A DNA stretch of 64,000 nt from Sthenelais limicola. Its lineage: Eukaryota; Annelida; Polychaeta; Phyllodocida; Sigalionidae. The stretch's first letter is position 1. Each line of letters begins with the position of its first letter. Under the pieces are notes generated by a model. That model did no database searches and had not been told where the DNA came from. It worked only from the letters and a program-made list of their open reading frames with translations. The position numbers and the translations under genes are program-made. The stretch is from assembly GCA_942159475.1 (NCBI GenBank), contig OW804094.1:11436386-11500385 (forward strand), given 5' to 3'. Positions 56,501 through 64,000 of the stretch are shown here, piece by piece.

Positions 56501-57886
56501 CAGGGTGTCTTATGTCTGCGGTGGCTGCGTAAGAACACTGGACACACGTATGTCAGGAAGATAATCCCTGCCTCTATGAGAAGGAATATTTTTCGTTGCT
56601 TGCACGGATCTCAGTTGCAAGGTCATTATGGCGATTTCAAGACTAGCTGGAAGGCAAAAATGAAATATTTTTGGCCTGGTATGCGCTATGACTTGAAAAG
56701 ATGGCTAAAGGCTTGCCCTGAGTGCAGCATGAGAAAGTCTAGAGGCGGACGAGGTATTACACCTTTAAAGAAGGAGATCCATGGTGAACGATGGAGTAGG
56801 ATAGCGTTGGATATTATAGGTCCATTTAAGACTACCCCTAGAGGTAACAACTACGTGATGGTAATTACGGACCATTTCTCGAAATGGGCGGAAGCATTTC
56901 CTATGCCAGACCACACGGCAGAAAGATGTGCTGAAGTTTTGTTTAGAGAATGGGTACTGAGATTCGGCTGTCCTGTTTCGTTGCAGACGGACGGAGCGCC
57001 GGAATTCAGGTCTCGGCTGTTGCGAAGTTTGTTGGACATGTTGGGGGTGGAAAAGCTAATCACTCTTCCGTACAGGCCTCAGTCGAATGGGCAGGTAGAG
57101 AGATTTAATCGTGTTCTTGTCGAGCATCTCTCTTGCCTGACAAACTACTCGGATTCAAATTGGGACTTGCTCGCTCCGTGTATAGCACACGCTTACCAGG
57201 GTACGGTGCATGCCAGTACGTTGTGTACGCCCAATTCAGTAGTTTTTGGGACTGAACTTGTAACTCCAGTTGATTTTATTCACGGAGTTGAACCAGGAGG
57301 ATTGGATTTCCCTTGTCGTTTGTCATACGTGGAAAATCTAAGACAGTCGATGAGAACTGGACATCAGTTTGTCAGAGAAAATCTGGGAGAAATCCTGAAG
57401 TTTGAAGGTGGGAAAGTTCTAGCTGGTGCTGAATGTCCTAAGCTGAAGGAAAAAGAAAAGGTTACTATTGGGGTTAAGCCCAGGGGTAGACCTAAGAAAC
57501 AACAGACATCTGGAGATGATCTTCCCCCTGCTCGCACTGATCAGTCCGTGGATAAAACTACGGCTGTTGTCCGTGTGGTCAGGAAGAAGACTAAGAAGAG
57601 GAAAAAGAAAGTAAAAGTTCCTCCAGCTGTCATTCCTTCTAAGAAGAAAGTTGGTAGACCCAGGAAAACTAAGGCGGATTTGGTTGTGAAAAATCAGCCA
57701 ACCCCAGTAGTTTTGACGGATTCTGCTAATCCTGTGAAAAGAAAGAGGGGGAGGCCGAGGAAAAATTTGGACATTGTTCAAAATATTCCTGTTTCTCCTT
57801 TGAAGAAGACGGACAGTTCCCCACCAGTGGTTGCAAGAGCTAAACGCACGCGGAAAGCTCCATCTAGATTGCAATATGGAACTTAG
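53546..57886 (+). CDS. pol: Pol polyprotein, -1 frame relative to Gag
   Basis: The pol frame is open from 53,546, overlaps gag by about 30 nt, and has its first ATG at 53,585 (1,433 codons). Residues from that ATG: protease-like motif DPGA (D144), RT with YLDD at 615-618 (FCVDYRQLN, LDLESGYWQV and AFGLCNAPATFQRMM before it), RNase H from about 766 (DTDASG at D769, then RELLAVL and RTDHASL), and integrase with an HHCC zinc site and D1076, D1136, E1172 (D-35-E). The C tail has three AT-hooks: RGRP at 1300, GRPRK at 1357 and GRPRK at 1389. No chromodomain. Translation probably uses -1 slippage in the overlap (GGAAAAC at 53,552 is a candidate) or re-initiation at 53,585. The protease Pro145 is odd. 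Confidence 0.93.
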   Translation, partial: DFGKPFTALIGSDMGAEGTPLHSTTARTDLASSIGTGGVAQALASKGLASTQGQALPDARDPRSLPEKNTCLGEDISPDISQDSPDSASHVRWGQDGYQAVEGQIVVVGQNPNRSARIQKVSVQQPKTLRITDNLIVRERWYAPVGLDSENGDFLVDPGATTSLVTKRFYDSLSSKPPLVPVQMVCAMGNGLPITTHGSALCPLKIGDRTYMITCLVVSGLKGPEDGLIGADFYYVHKCNLDWSGLLFLENQAVSVLCKQWKHMKRSLRQSTVQAVEVREFVDGGEVRLKEPVVLQPRSVTLAKIDLGRGSDTSDGLMFEPDQGLLKDFALGSLNTYVSGNVNSSVVAFSNPSGSTVRLNCDMIVGRVSVVTLVSDASLPEEEDNEMIKTAIINSIQVMDSPIVDDELLAPDIVVPPSPEDPLEKLVNDAHLSRKEEKELVRKLLYDYQDCFSLPGTKVGCTHLVSHVIDTGDAIPVKQAYRRMPVARREGAEAEIWKMYKAGRIEHSSSPWGAPIVMVAKKDGTQRFCVDYRQLNSVTKKDSFPLPRIDECVEALGGNQWFCTLDLESGYWQVAMDEDSKHKTAFLSSVGLFQFKVMAFGLCNAPATFQRMMDRMLDGLRWKSCLVYLDDVVVFGKTLQGCADNLKLVLERIREYGLKLKPKKCELFCKEVKYLGRIVSGAGIRADPAKIAKVQEWPVPKTAKEVRQFLGFASNYREFQPNFGGIVAPLQQIVTDAGTEKRYSKPIVWTKKCDEAFKTAKTLLTSAPVLGYPRKEGYFILDTDASGFAMAGVLSQMQDGKEVVLGYASNSLTKPQKNYCATKRELLAVLSYLKKFRHYLLGNRNFYVRTDHASLRWLLNFKDPTDMLARWLATMQEYGLEQSMILHRAGKKHTNADGLSRIPTRKCGNPGCSDCGVHDAVIAEAVVVLGSLEDEIRDAQQADPLLKKVMAVLDGSSPVPSKEQLSGEPQEFCTYIRNRENLEMVQGVLCLRWLRKNTGHTYVRKIIPASMRRNIFRCLHGSQLQGHYGDFKTSWKAKMKYFWPGMRYDLKRWLKACPECSMRKSRGGRGITPLKKEIHGERWSRIALDIIGPFKTTPRGNNYVMVITDHFSKWAEAFPMPDHTAERCAEVLFREWVLRFGCPVSLQTDGAPEFRSRLLRSLLDMLGVEKLITLPYRPQSNGQVERFNRVLVEHLSCLTNYSDSNWDLLAPCIAHAYQGTVHASTLCTPNSVVFGTELVTPVDFIHGVEPGGLDFPCRLSYVENLRQSMRTGHQFVRENLGEILKFEGGKVLAGAECPKLKEKEKVTIGVKPRGRPKKQQTSGDDLPPARTDQSVDKTTAVVRVVRKKTKKRKKKVKVPPAVIPSKKKVGRPRKTKADLVVKNQPTPVVLTDSANPVKRKRGRPRKNLDIVQNIPVSPLKKTDSSPPVVARAKRTRKAPSRLQYGT

Positions 57887-59002
57887 AATAAAGTACGGGT
57901 AGAACTTTCTTGATGGTTCTACAACAGTCAAAACACAACGAGAAGTCGGTGGCTGATATATCGGATAGTCATGCTGCCCTTTCACAACATTTGAGGAATT
58001 CTTTATTGAATTAATTAAGTGGCTGGGAAAGAACAAATCCGTCTGATTTGTCTGGTAGAAACTGCACTGAGAATGGCTTAGCTTGGGAGAACCCTTGAGT
58101 TCTAACTGAACTAAGACTCCCCGGGAAGCTTGAATCGACTCAGGAATTGGGTCGAAATTGCTATTGAATTGGCTAGGTGGATACTAGGTTTATTGGACAA
58201 ACGTTTCTGCATTTGTCTCTGCAGAAGATCAGAGCAGGCTGCATGTTTTAACATCGAATGTACGACCTGCAGTAGAGGGCTATAGTAGCTGTGTGATAGT
58301 AGTAGACGGAGCGGGAAAGGTGGCGCTGAGAGAGGTGGCGGTTTTTGGAACTACAGTTACCACGCTGGCCGTGGCGCTGTGGTGTTGCACCCTTTCCTCA
58401 GTATACTTCCGTGACGCTACATCAACAAAGCTAGCCGGCACACCGAAGGCCTGTATTCCTAAAGGAAAGAAGTGAGTTGAATTGGGTTAAAACTTGCTTG
58501 TCATGAACTGAAGCCATATCAATGTGATAGCTGAAAGTTGTCTTGTACTGGACACGGTGTGTGTAAATATTGGGAAATTGTTGTTCACCTGGGATCGGTG
58601 ATTTGATTTCGGTGAATTGAATTGAGGTGTCGGCCATGACACCGGTGCATAGACGCCATTGACTAGTGAAGGTGTAGGATCGTTGTGGCTGTCTACACCA
58701 CTTATAGCAAATAGTATGTCTATTTGTAGACCTATACAGCTCTTTTAAAGAGTTCACTAACTTTTGTCTGTCTTACAAGGCAGGACATGTGATATTTCAC
58801 CTGTGATATGGATTTTATTGTCCACTTCCTACTAGCCTATGTAATAGGATAGGCGGAAGAGTTGAATGTGTGAATGAATGAATGTAGGGATGTAAACACT
58901 GAAGTGGTGCGACTGTTCCATCCATGCTGAGTGTTTTCTTCTTTTTCTTTCAGAAGTTAGAGAAGTTTTACAGCTAGAAGTCGTACTTGTTTCGCTGTCG
59001 GT
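57887..59002 (+). other. Pol-ORF3 spacer with a splice acceptor
   Basis: About 1.1 kb without a convincing frame. A strong acceptor (ttcttctttttctttcag) ends at 58,953, 50 bases before the ORF3 ATG. AA|GTGAGT at 58,472 could serve as a local donor, but splicing it to that acceptor gives no joined frame. A 60-codon frame at 58,293-58,475 has one hydrophobic segment and no other support. The acceptor suggests that ORF3 is made from a spliced subgenomic RNA. Confidence 0.5.
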
Positions 59003-61144
59003 ATGTCGGATGTACGGACGGACGGGTCAGGTGATGAGTCCGTCACTATGACCGAAGCTGAGGAATTGAAGTTGCTGGAAGGTGCCTCTGACCTTATGTA
59101 TCTGGACCCTGAAAACCGTCCTCCGGATGGTGGTGATCCGGCTACTGAGACCAGGCCCCTGGGAGCGGAAATCCGTCCTCTGACGGAACGGAATGAAGGG
59201 TCCGGAATGGACACGTCAGTTGAGCAAAGCCCGGTCCGTCGTTCCACTAGGAAGACGCAGTCCCCTAGGAAAGTGACAAAGTCTGCTTCCTCTGGTAAAC
59301 GAGATGAGAAAAAAGAAGAACGACCGGACAAGAAGGCTAGTTCGGGGAAAAGTTCAGGAGTTCGGCACACTGCTAGCGGGCCCCTACATGTTTCTGCTGG
59401 AAAAAGCTCTAGTGGAGGAAAAAGCTCTAGTGGTGGAAGAGGCTCTGGTGGAGGGAAAGGCTCTACTGTTGCCAAAACTGGAAGTTCTGGTAGTTCGGCC
59501 AAGAAAATTAAGAAAAGACACAGACACAGGTCAGAATGGCGGAAGTCTCAGCTATCCAAGCGCGGAACTATGGATCAGTTTCGTCGCGAGTTGGACGATG
59601 CTACGGAGTTAGTCCCCCTGGATCCAAAGTCTGATCAACCTGGGTCTGGGGTGATTACTTGTGCTGAGTCTGATGATGAAAGCTTAGAGACGGACGATGA
59701 CCAGATGTCTCGTTATGAGACAACGATTTGGCCTGAGCTCACTATGAAGGATGCGATGGATCCGGGGACGCACCAAAAGATTGTGCAAGCTCATCGGTTG
59801 TGGCAACCCGGCCATCGCTGTCCATTCCTCGTCTGTAGATATCTGCCACTGAACCGTGAAGGGGTTCGAGTGTATGCTACTAGAGAGCGGCTGTTCCGTC
59901 ACTTTTGTGAGGAGCATGCCCCGTTTTGTCAGGTGTGGATCTGCCCCTTCGGCAGCTGCCTTCAGGTGCTAGATCGCCGTGTGGAGCTGATCCAACATCT
60001 GATGAATGGGGAGCTGATGCAACATCACTTGCCCAGGACGGAAGCCGCTCAAAGAGCTAGACAAGTACTGCCGTCAATAAGACCAAATAACATTTTCACG
60101 CGCACTACTTATATGGCGGGGCAACACCTCCGGGTGATGAGAAGGACGGGTAGATCAACTTCTTCTGATGGGAGGTCCAGCAGGTCCTCATCTTCCCGTG
60201 CTGCTAGTGCGGCGGGCAGTGACAAGTCCGTGGCAAGGGATGCTACGAATGAGACCTCTTCCGGCACCCTGGAAGAGAGGAAAAGATCCCGTGATCCCTT
60301 GGGAGACAAAGGAAAGGATGCTGGTCCGCCTCTTCCTAAAAGAGTGTGCAGGCGGGCGCAAGTATGGTCCGTGGGTGTGCTAAGGAATTTACCATCCGTG
60401 GGGGAAGGAAAGGAATTCTGTAAGCGGGCTGAAACAGTGGTGACAGAAGCCATGGAGCAGGTCTGTTCTGCCGCTGAGACCGCTAGGAACGAGCTTCAGT
60501 CTCTGCTGAAGGAGATTACTGAACCTTTTCAGGCTCTTGGAGAGGTCAAAGCTTCTGTAGAGGACTTGGGAGACCTTAAGGAACTTTCCAGGAATCAAAC
60601 TGTGGTTGTTGAAGGACTACGGAAATCGCTGGCCAAGAGCGACTCCAGGGTTAGGGAGCTGGAAGAAGAAAATTTCAGGTTGCTTTCCATGCTTGAAAAC
60701 GACTCGCGTACCTCTTCTCCTTCTGATGAGTGTAAGAAGTCCGCTGAATCCGTCCCTAATCTGGTAACTGCTTCAGTCCCAGCCGTGGTTCCATCAGTTG
60801 TGCCTGCTACCTTGCCTTCTACTGCGGCATTGCCTCTGGATCCGTCTCAGCTACCCCAACTATTAATGCTGAGCAATATTCTACGTTCCCTGCAGGCTGC
60901 TCCCTTACAGACAGTTCCACCAGTTCCACCACCACGTACTCCTGCACGAGATGGCCAGCACCCTGGTTTATATGAACTTCCGCCATGGCTGTTTAGCCCT
61001 ACTTCACTTGCTCAGGGCGCTCCGGGCAGCACGGACGGACAGTCCGTGGGCACTCTCATTACCAATGAGCAAGCGGCCAACGGAAACCAAGCCGACCAAA
61101 CTGATCAGAACACGGATGTTGTGATTACAATGGATGAAACCTAA
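59003..61144 (+). CDS. Third ORF of the gypsy element, 713 residues, unknown function
   Basis: Intact frame from ATG 59,003 to TAA. An acidic N region is followed by a Ser/Gly/Lys-rich basic stretch (about residues 70-190). Next come two adjacent C2H2-like sites: C273-x4-C278-x21-H300-x4-H305 and C314-x4-C319-x12-H332-x8-H341. A Ser/Arg patch (385-415) and a coiled coil at about 475-575 (RVRELEEENFRLLSMLE) follow, then a Pro-rich C end. No signal peptide, furin site or membrane helix, so it is not an envelope protein. A nucleic-acid-binding, self-associating nuclear protein fits best, but that is inference. I recognise no family. Codon and base use match pol, and it is free of stops, so it was selected with the element until recently. 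Confidence 0.85.
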   Translation: MSDVRTDGSGDESVTMTEAEELKLLEGASDLMYLDPENRPPDGGDPATETRPLGAEIRPLTERNEGSGMDTSVEQSPVRRSTRKTQSPRKVTKSASSGKRDEKKEERPDKKASSGKSSGVRHTASGPLHVSAGKSSSGGKSSSGGRGSGGGKGSTVAKTGSSGSSAKKIKKRHRHRSEWRKSQLSKRGTMDQFRRELDDATELVPLDPKSDQPGSGVITCAESDDESLETDDDQMSRYETTIWPELTMKDAMDPGTHQKIVQAHRLWQPGHRCPFLVCRYLPLNREGVRVYATRERLFRHFCEEHAPFCQVWICPFGSCLQVLDRRVELIQHLMNGELMQHHLPRTEAAQRARQVLPSIRPNNIFTRTTYMAGQHLRVMRRTGRSTSSDGRSSRSSSSRAASAAGSDKSVARDATNETSSGTLEERKRSRDPLGDKGKDAGPPLPKRVCRRAQVWSVGVLRNLPSVGEGKEFCKRAETVVTEAMEQVCSAAETARNELQSLLKEITEPFQALGEVKASVEDLGDLKELSRNQTVVVEGLRKSLAKSDSRVRELEEENFRLLSMLENDSRTSSPSDECKKSAESVPNLVTASVPAVVPSVVPATLPSTAALPLDPSQLPQLLMLSNILRSLQAAPLQTVPPVPPPRTPARDGQHPGLYELPPWLFSPTSLAQGAPGSTDGQSVGTLITNEQAANGNQADQTDQNTDVVITMDET

Positions 61145-61690
61145 ACATTCGAACTTTCTCTGGTTCTGTTACAAAACCGTGAGTGTCTTAACATTTAAAT
61201 TTGTGTTCTTTTTCTTGTTCTACTGGAGATGCCCTTGTACTGCTGCTGCTGCGGAAGATTTTGTCTGTTTGATGTTATGTTGGAATTGTACACGAGTTGC
61301 TGCTTCGGGACTCATGAAGCTCCTGTATGTCTTAGAAGTTTGTTATTTTTATTTTTCCACGATTGGAAATTTATTAAAATACTTCTCTTGTTTTGTATGT
61401 AGCAAGGACACTATATGCTCCTTTGTGTACCTTTTTATTCCTTATATTTGTTGACTTGTGTCACTGTGAGGTTACGGATAATTTTTACTTTAGAGATGTT
61501 GCGACCTGTTTCTGTTAAATATGTAGTTAGGACACTATATGCTCCTTCATGTTCACCAGGAAATCTACATTTATTTCTTACTCAGGTTCGCGCTGATAAT
61601 TCTCTTATTTTATTTTCCATTTAACCTTTGATTGTTGTCTTATGACTTATTTTACGATTTTTCAAAAGGGGTTTTTCAAAATCTAAAATA
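61145..61690 (+). other. 3' untranslated region before the polypurine tract
   Basis: Contains a 106-codon frame (61,134-61,454) overlapping the ORF3 stop. It is rich in Phe, Cys, Leu and Tyr and could form two membrane helices, but T-rich DNA gives such frames by chance. The word ggacactatatgctcctt occurs twice (near 61,409 and 61,529). Confidence 0.4.
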
Positions 61691-61713
61691 AAGGGGGGGG
61701 GGGGGGGGGGTAT
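61691..61713 (+). other. Polypurine tract
   Basis: aa followed by eighteen G, then tat, directly before the 3' LTR. It would prime plus-strand DNA. A pure G run of this length is unusual for a PPT and prone to slippage. Confidence 0.85.
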
Positions 61714-62118
61714 TGTAGTAGTTCTGCAATGCTCCACTTGGTGACAGGCCATAAAGGCCTAGTTCATCTATTCTTACATAGAGGTGCCCTGCGCTTGGGT
61801 GTAATGTATAGTCAGACATTACCTCTATTTTACTATTTGTACCCTTATTGTATTACTTAACCCTATCTATAATATTCCTCTAAGAGTTCTCTATCACTAT
61901 GTTCTCCATATATTATTCTGTACTCTGTGTATTGCCATTTACACTATACTTGATATGTACTCCTGTTGGAGCTACCCGTTGTGTGTACGGAAGGATATTA
62001 ACTACCTTGTCCGGAACCCCGGACTCTAGGCCGTTTTCACGGACTGGAGAATAAAGAGAGCTACAGGGAATTGTGCCTTGTTAAGTTGTTTATTCGGATC
62101 AAAGAGCGAATCACTACA
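61714..62118 (+). repeat. 3' LTR, 405 bp
   Basis: Same length and, read by eye, the same sequence as the 5' LTR. Ends in actaca, followed by tatata of the target. Confidence 0.95.
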
Positions 62119-62151
62119 TATATATAATTTTTTTTTAGAAAATTAACTTAC

Positions 62152-62430
62152 TCTAATCGCATTTTAAGAACACCAAAGGCCTGTTCAATCAGAGTCCTTG
62201 TGTGTGAATGCGACTGGTTGTATCATTCCTCCCCGGCATTATCTGGGCGCAAGACAGATCAGATAGGGGCACAAAGGGTACCCCGAGTAGCATAGAAGGT
62301 TGAACCCCCCTGCTAGCCCATCCTCAAGTTCCTCACTGAGCTGGGACTCAGCAAGGACGTACGCATTGTGCGCTCCGCTTGGTATCCGTAGATTCACGTA
62401 AGTGAACAGCATCCGGGAACCGCAGACGCA
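62152..62430 (-). pseudogene. HARBI1-like transposase, catalytic-core exon
   Basis: Minus strand, after a ttattcag acceptor: SRMLFTYVNLRIPSGAHNAY, AESQLSEELEDG, LLCYSGYPLCPYL, then after a frameshift HTRTLIEQAFGVLK. This is the core of the PIF/Harbinger nuclease (SVHDS, GDSGYP, IExxFGVLK). The catalytic Asp of GDSGYP is replaced (CYSGYP), the SVHD Asp reads AHNA, and there is a frameshift plus a TGA, so it is long dead. The exon ends at a GTAAGT donor (62,146-62,151). Its N-terminal exons are not identified upstream on this strand. Confidence 0.8.
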
Positions 62431-62822
62431 CTGAATAATGAACTAATAATAATATCAATAATGAATTTTTAAAAAATAGACAAAATAATAATAGATGGTT
62501 GAGAATATGATAGTACAGCACGAGCACCTACGAGATGCGGTGCTATATTTACTCCACGGTGCTATAAGATTAATTATTCGGGGAGACACGTTGTTCTGTC
62601 AGGTATGTTGACATGATAGGAAGGGGAATCCCTGAATTCTGACAGAACATTTTTTTTTACTTTAGACTGAAGGGACGGTATTACTTTGCACGTGGCAATG
62701 TTGACAAACCCAGCTTGGTCGGTAAGCTTTGTTCTGGTGGTCTGGGAGTCGGCACCTCTTTTGTGACGTAAGACAGTGTAAGACAGTGTGACGTAAGCCA
62801 GTTGACAGCTCTCCGCTCGGCC
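62431..62822. other. Non-coding between the Harbinger relic and the minisatellite
   Basis: No supported frame. A minus-strand open frame here is an extension of the frame through the minisatellite. Contains acagtgtaagacagtgtgacgt-like short direct repeats near 62,770. Confidence 0.35.
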
Positions 62823-62823
62823 G

Positions 62824-63277
62824 GTTGAAAGTAAAAGTAATGGCAAATGGAATCTGAATGAAGGAAATGGAACGGAATTTTTTTGGGTGTTTCTGCATCT
62901 TATAGAAATGGTTGAAAGTAAAAGTAATGGCAAATGGAATCTGAATGAAGGAAACGGAACGGAACTTTTTTGGGTGTTTCTGCATCTTATAGAAATGGTT
63001 GAAAGTAAAAGTAATGGCAAATGGAATCTGAATGAAGGAAACGGAACGGAACTTTTTTGGGTGTTTCTGCATCTTATAGAAATGGTTGAAAGTAAAAGTA
63101 ATGGCAAATGGAATCTGAATGAAGGAAACGGAACGGAACTTTTTTGGGTGTTTCTGCATCTTATAGAAATGGTTGAAAGTAAAAGTAATGGCAAATGGAA
63201 TCTGAATGAAGGAAACGGAACGGAACTTTTTTGGGTGTTTCTGCATCTTATAGAAATGGTTGAAAGTAAAAGTAATG
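62824..63277. repeat. 87-bp minisatellite, five full copies plus a partial
   Basis: gttgaaagtaaaagtaatgg starts at 62,824, 62,911, 62,998, 63,085, 63,172 and 63,259, exactly 87 bp apart. Copies differ by very few bases (for example aaatgg against aaacgg in the first unit). Because 87 is divisible by three and the unit lacks stops in several frames, long frames appear on both strands (138 codons plus, 206 and 208 codons minus). I treat them as by-products. Confidence 0.95.
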
Positions 63278-63400
63278 TGATAAATCATGTTTTAAATATT
63301 TAGATGTTTATTAGCAAATATAAATGATTCGATTTAGGGAATTTTATGATTATTAAAGTTGTTTAAGAACAAGCTGGATTAAACCATGAGGCTTTCATTT
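63278..63400. other. Short AT-rich spacer
   Basis: Nothing recognised between the two arrays. Confidence 0.4.
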
Positions 63401-63407
63401 TTTTTAC

Positions 63408-63805
63408 GAACGACTGACTTTTACGACCAACTTTTTTTTCGACCAACTTTCAACTCTTTTTTTCCGACCAACTTTCAACTTTTTTTTTCGACCAACTTTC
63501 AACTTTTTTTCCGACCAACTTTCAACTTTTTTTCCGACCAACTTTCAACTTTTTTTTCAAAAAAACTTTCAACTTTTTTCCGACCAACTTTCAACTTTTT
63601 TTTCAAAAAAACTTTCAACTTTCAACTTTTTTTCCGACCAACTTTCAACTTTTTTTTCAAAAAAACTTTCAACTTTCAACTTTTTTTCCAACCAACTTTC
63701 AACTTTTTTTTCGACAAACTTTCAACTTTTTTTGGACAAACTTTCAACTTTTTTTACGACCAACTTTCAACTTTTTTTCGACCAACTTTCAACTTTTTTT
63801 ACGAC
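63408..63805. repeat. Low-complexity array of cgaccaactttcaactttttt units
   Basis: About 19-22-bp units of accaactttcaac plus a T run of variable length, some 17 copies, with a diverged subtype (tcaaaaaaactttcaac). The 170-codon plus frame through it is compositional. Confidence 0.9.
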
Positions 63806-64000
63806 TACCCTCCCCCTTCTTCATCCTTCCCCCTACTCCTCTTCTCCCCTTCCCTCTTCTCACCTCTTGCTTTAAGTTATCATTTTCCTCCGTTTTAACT
63901 ACATAACGCCACAACGATTGAATACTATTACTTATGCCCCAAAAACGATTGAAAGCCCACTTCAATTAATTCAGAAAGTTCAACTGTTTATAATTAGATC
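63806..64000. other. CT-rich then unique sequence to the window end
   Basis: A short CT-rich run (63,806-63,865), then AT-rich sequence. No gene seen. Confidence 0.4.

Larger units (their letters stand above)
50833..62118 (+). mobile_element. Complete Ty3/gypsy LTR retrotransposon, 11,286 bp
   Basis: Bounded by two 405-bp LTRs that read as identical base by base. LTR tips are TGTAGT...ACTACA, and the flanks are AT-dinucleotide DNA with a 4-bp TATA on each side (a 6-bp match is equally possible). Order: LTR, PBS, gag, pol (protease, RT, RNase H, integrase), a long third ORF, polypurine tract, LTR. Pol order with integrase last, and the RT box YLDD, define Ty3/gypsy (Metaviridae). It is unusually long for an invertebrate Ty3/gypsy, because of an extended Gag and the third ORF. 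It sits in the AT-rich intron of a HARBI1-like relic on the opposite strand. Identical LTRs mean very recent insertion. Confidence 0.95.

Noticed and set aside
61134..61454. 106-codon hydrophobic frame overlapping the end of ORF3, considered as an envelope-like protein
   Set aside because: T-rich sequence yields hydrophobic codons by chance; no signal peptide, glycosylation pattern or cleavage site, and it starts inside ORF3.
865..62430. SANT-like gene and HARBI1-like gene as the two halves of one Harbinger element
   Set aside because: They are about 48 kb apart on opposite strands with many unrelated elements between; no shared terminal repeats seen.
62574..63303. Three repeat-rich frames of 138-208 codons
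   Set aside because: Produced by the stop-free 87-bp minisatellite read in several frames; no start context, splice site or domain.
63386..63898. 170-codon Phe-rich frame
   Set aside because: Low-complexity T-rich array; compositional.

Overview
This is a gene-poor, AT-rich, intron-containing eukaryotic window, almost certainly from an invertebrate animal. A mollusc is my best guess: the dominant dispersed repeat (a GAGT run, then TTTACGCC and a hairpin) has the same build as SINE-like repeats I know from gastropods and bivalves. That is inference. I see no bacterial operons, rRNA, tRNA or CRISPR. Nearly everything recognisable is a mobile element or a decayed piece of one.

Layout. 0.9-4 kb: a broken Myb/SANT-like gene with four short exons in phase, hit twice by SINEs, with its third exon duplicated downstream. 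5-7 kb: a decayed C2H2 zinc-finger copy, a cluster of X-box-like palindromes and a TGACCTTGA-rich stretch. 8-10.3 kb: a 2.3-kb DNA element with 17-bp terminal inverted repeats. 11.2-16 kb: the best protein gene, two exons and 1,528 codons, from an uncharacterised multicopy family with duplicated zinc modules, a FEN/PIN-like acidic motif set and a Cys-rich tail. 16.7-17.6 kb: a 164-bp tandem repeat and another zinc-finger relic. 17.9-21.4 kb: a THAP exon, a C2H2 finger, a NADAR-like domain, a Pro/Lys-rich stretch and the C-terminal exons of a hAT transposase. 21.4-24 kb: a non-LTR reverse transcriptase fragment, then the 3' end of an older LTR element. 24-36.6 kb: zinc-finger, RNase H, IQT-repeat, zinc-knuckle and hAT (ZNF862-like) relics among many SINEs. 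37.3-37.8 kb: a complete piggyBac-type MITE. 40.5-48.7 kb, minus strand: a CR1/Jockey-type RT, a MULE/FLYWCH transposase, two unnamed multicopy families and an integrase fragment. 50.4-62.4 kb: a dead HARBI1-like (PIF/Harbinger) gene whose small intron has received a complete 11,286-bp Ty3/gypsy element. 62.8-63.8 kb: an 87-bp minisatellite and a low-complexity array.

The Ty3/gypsy element is the most striking object. Its two 405-bp LTRs read as identical, so insertion is recent. It has a PBS, a polypurine tract, Gag, a -1-frame Pol (protease, RT, RNase H, integrase) and an unexplained third ORF of 713 codons behind a strong splice acceptor. Gag carries one in-frame amber codon, the protease triad reads DPG rather than DSG/DTG, and the integrase tail has three AT-hooks. 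Ordered by nesting, Harbinger is older than the gypsy insertion, and SINEs are younger than the SANT, zinc-finger and hAT genes they interrupt.
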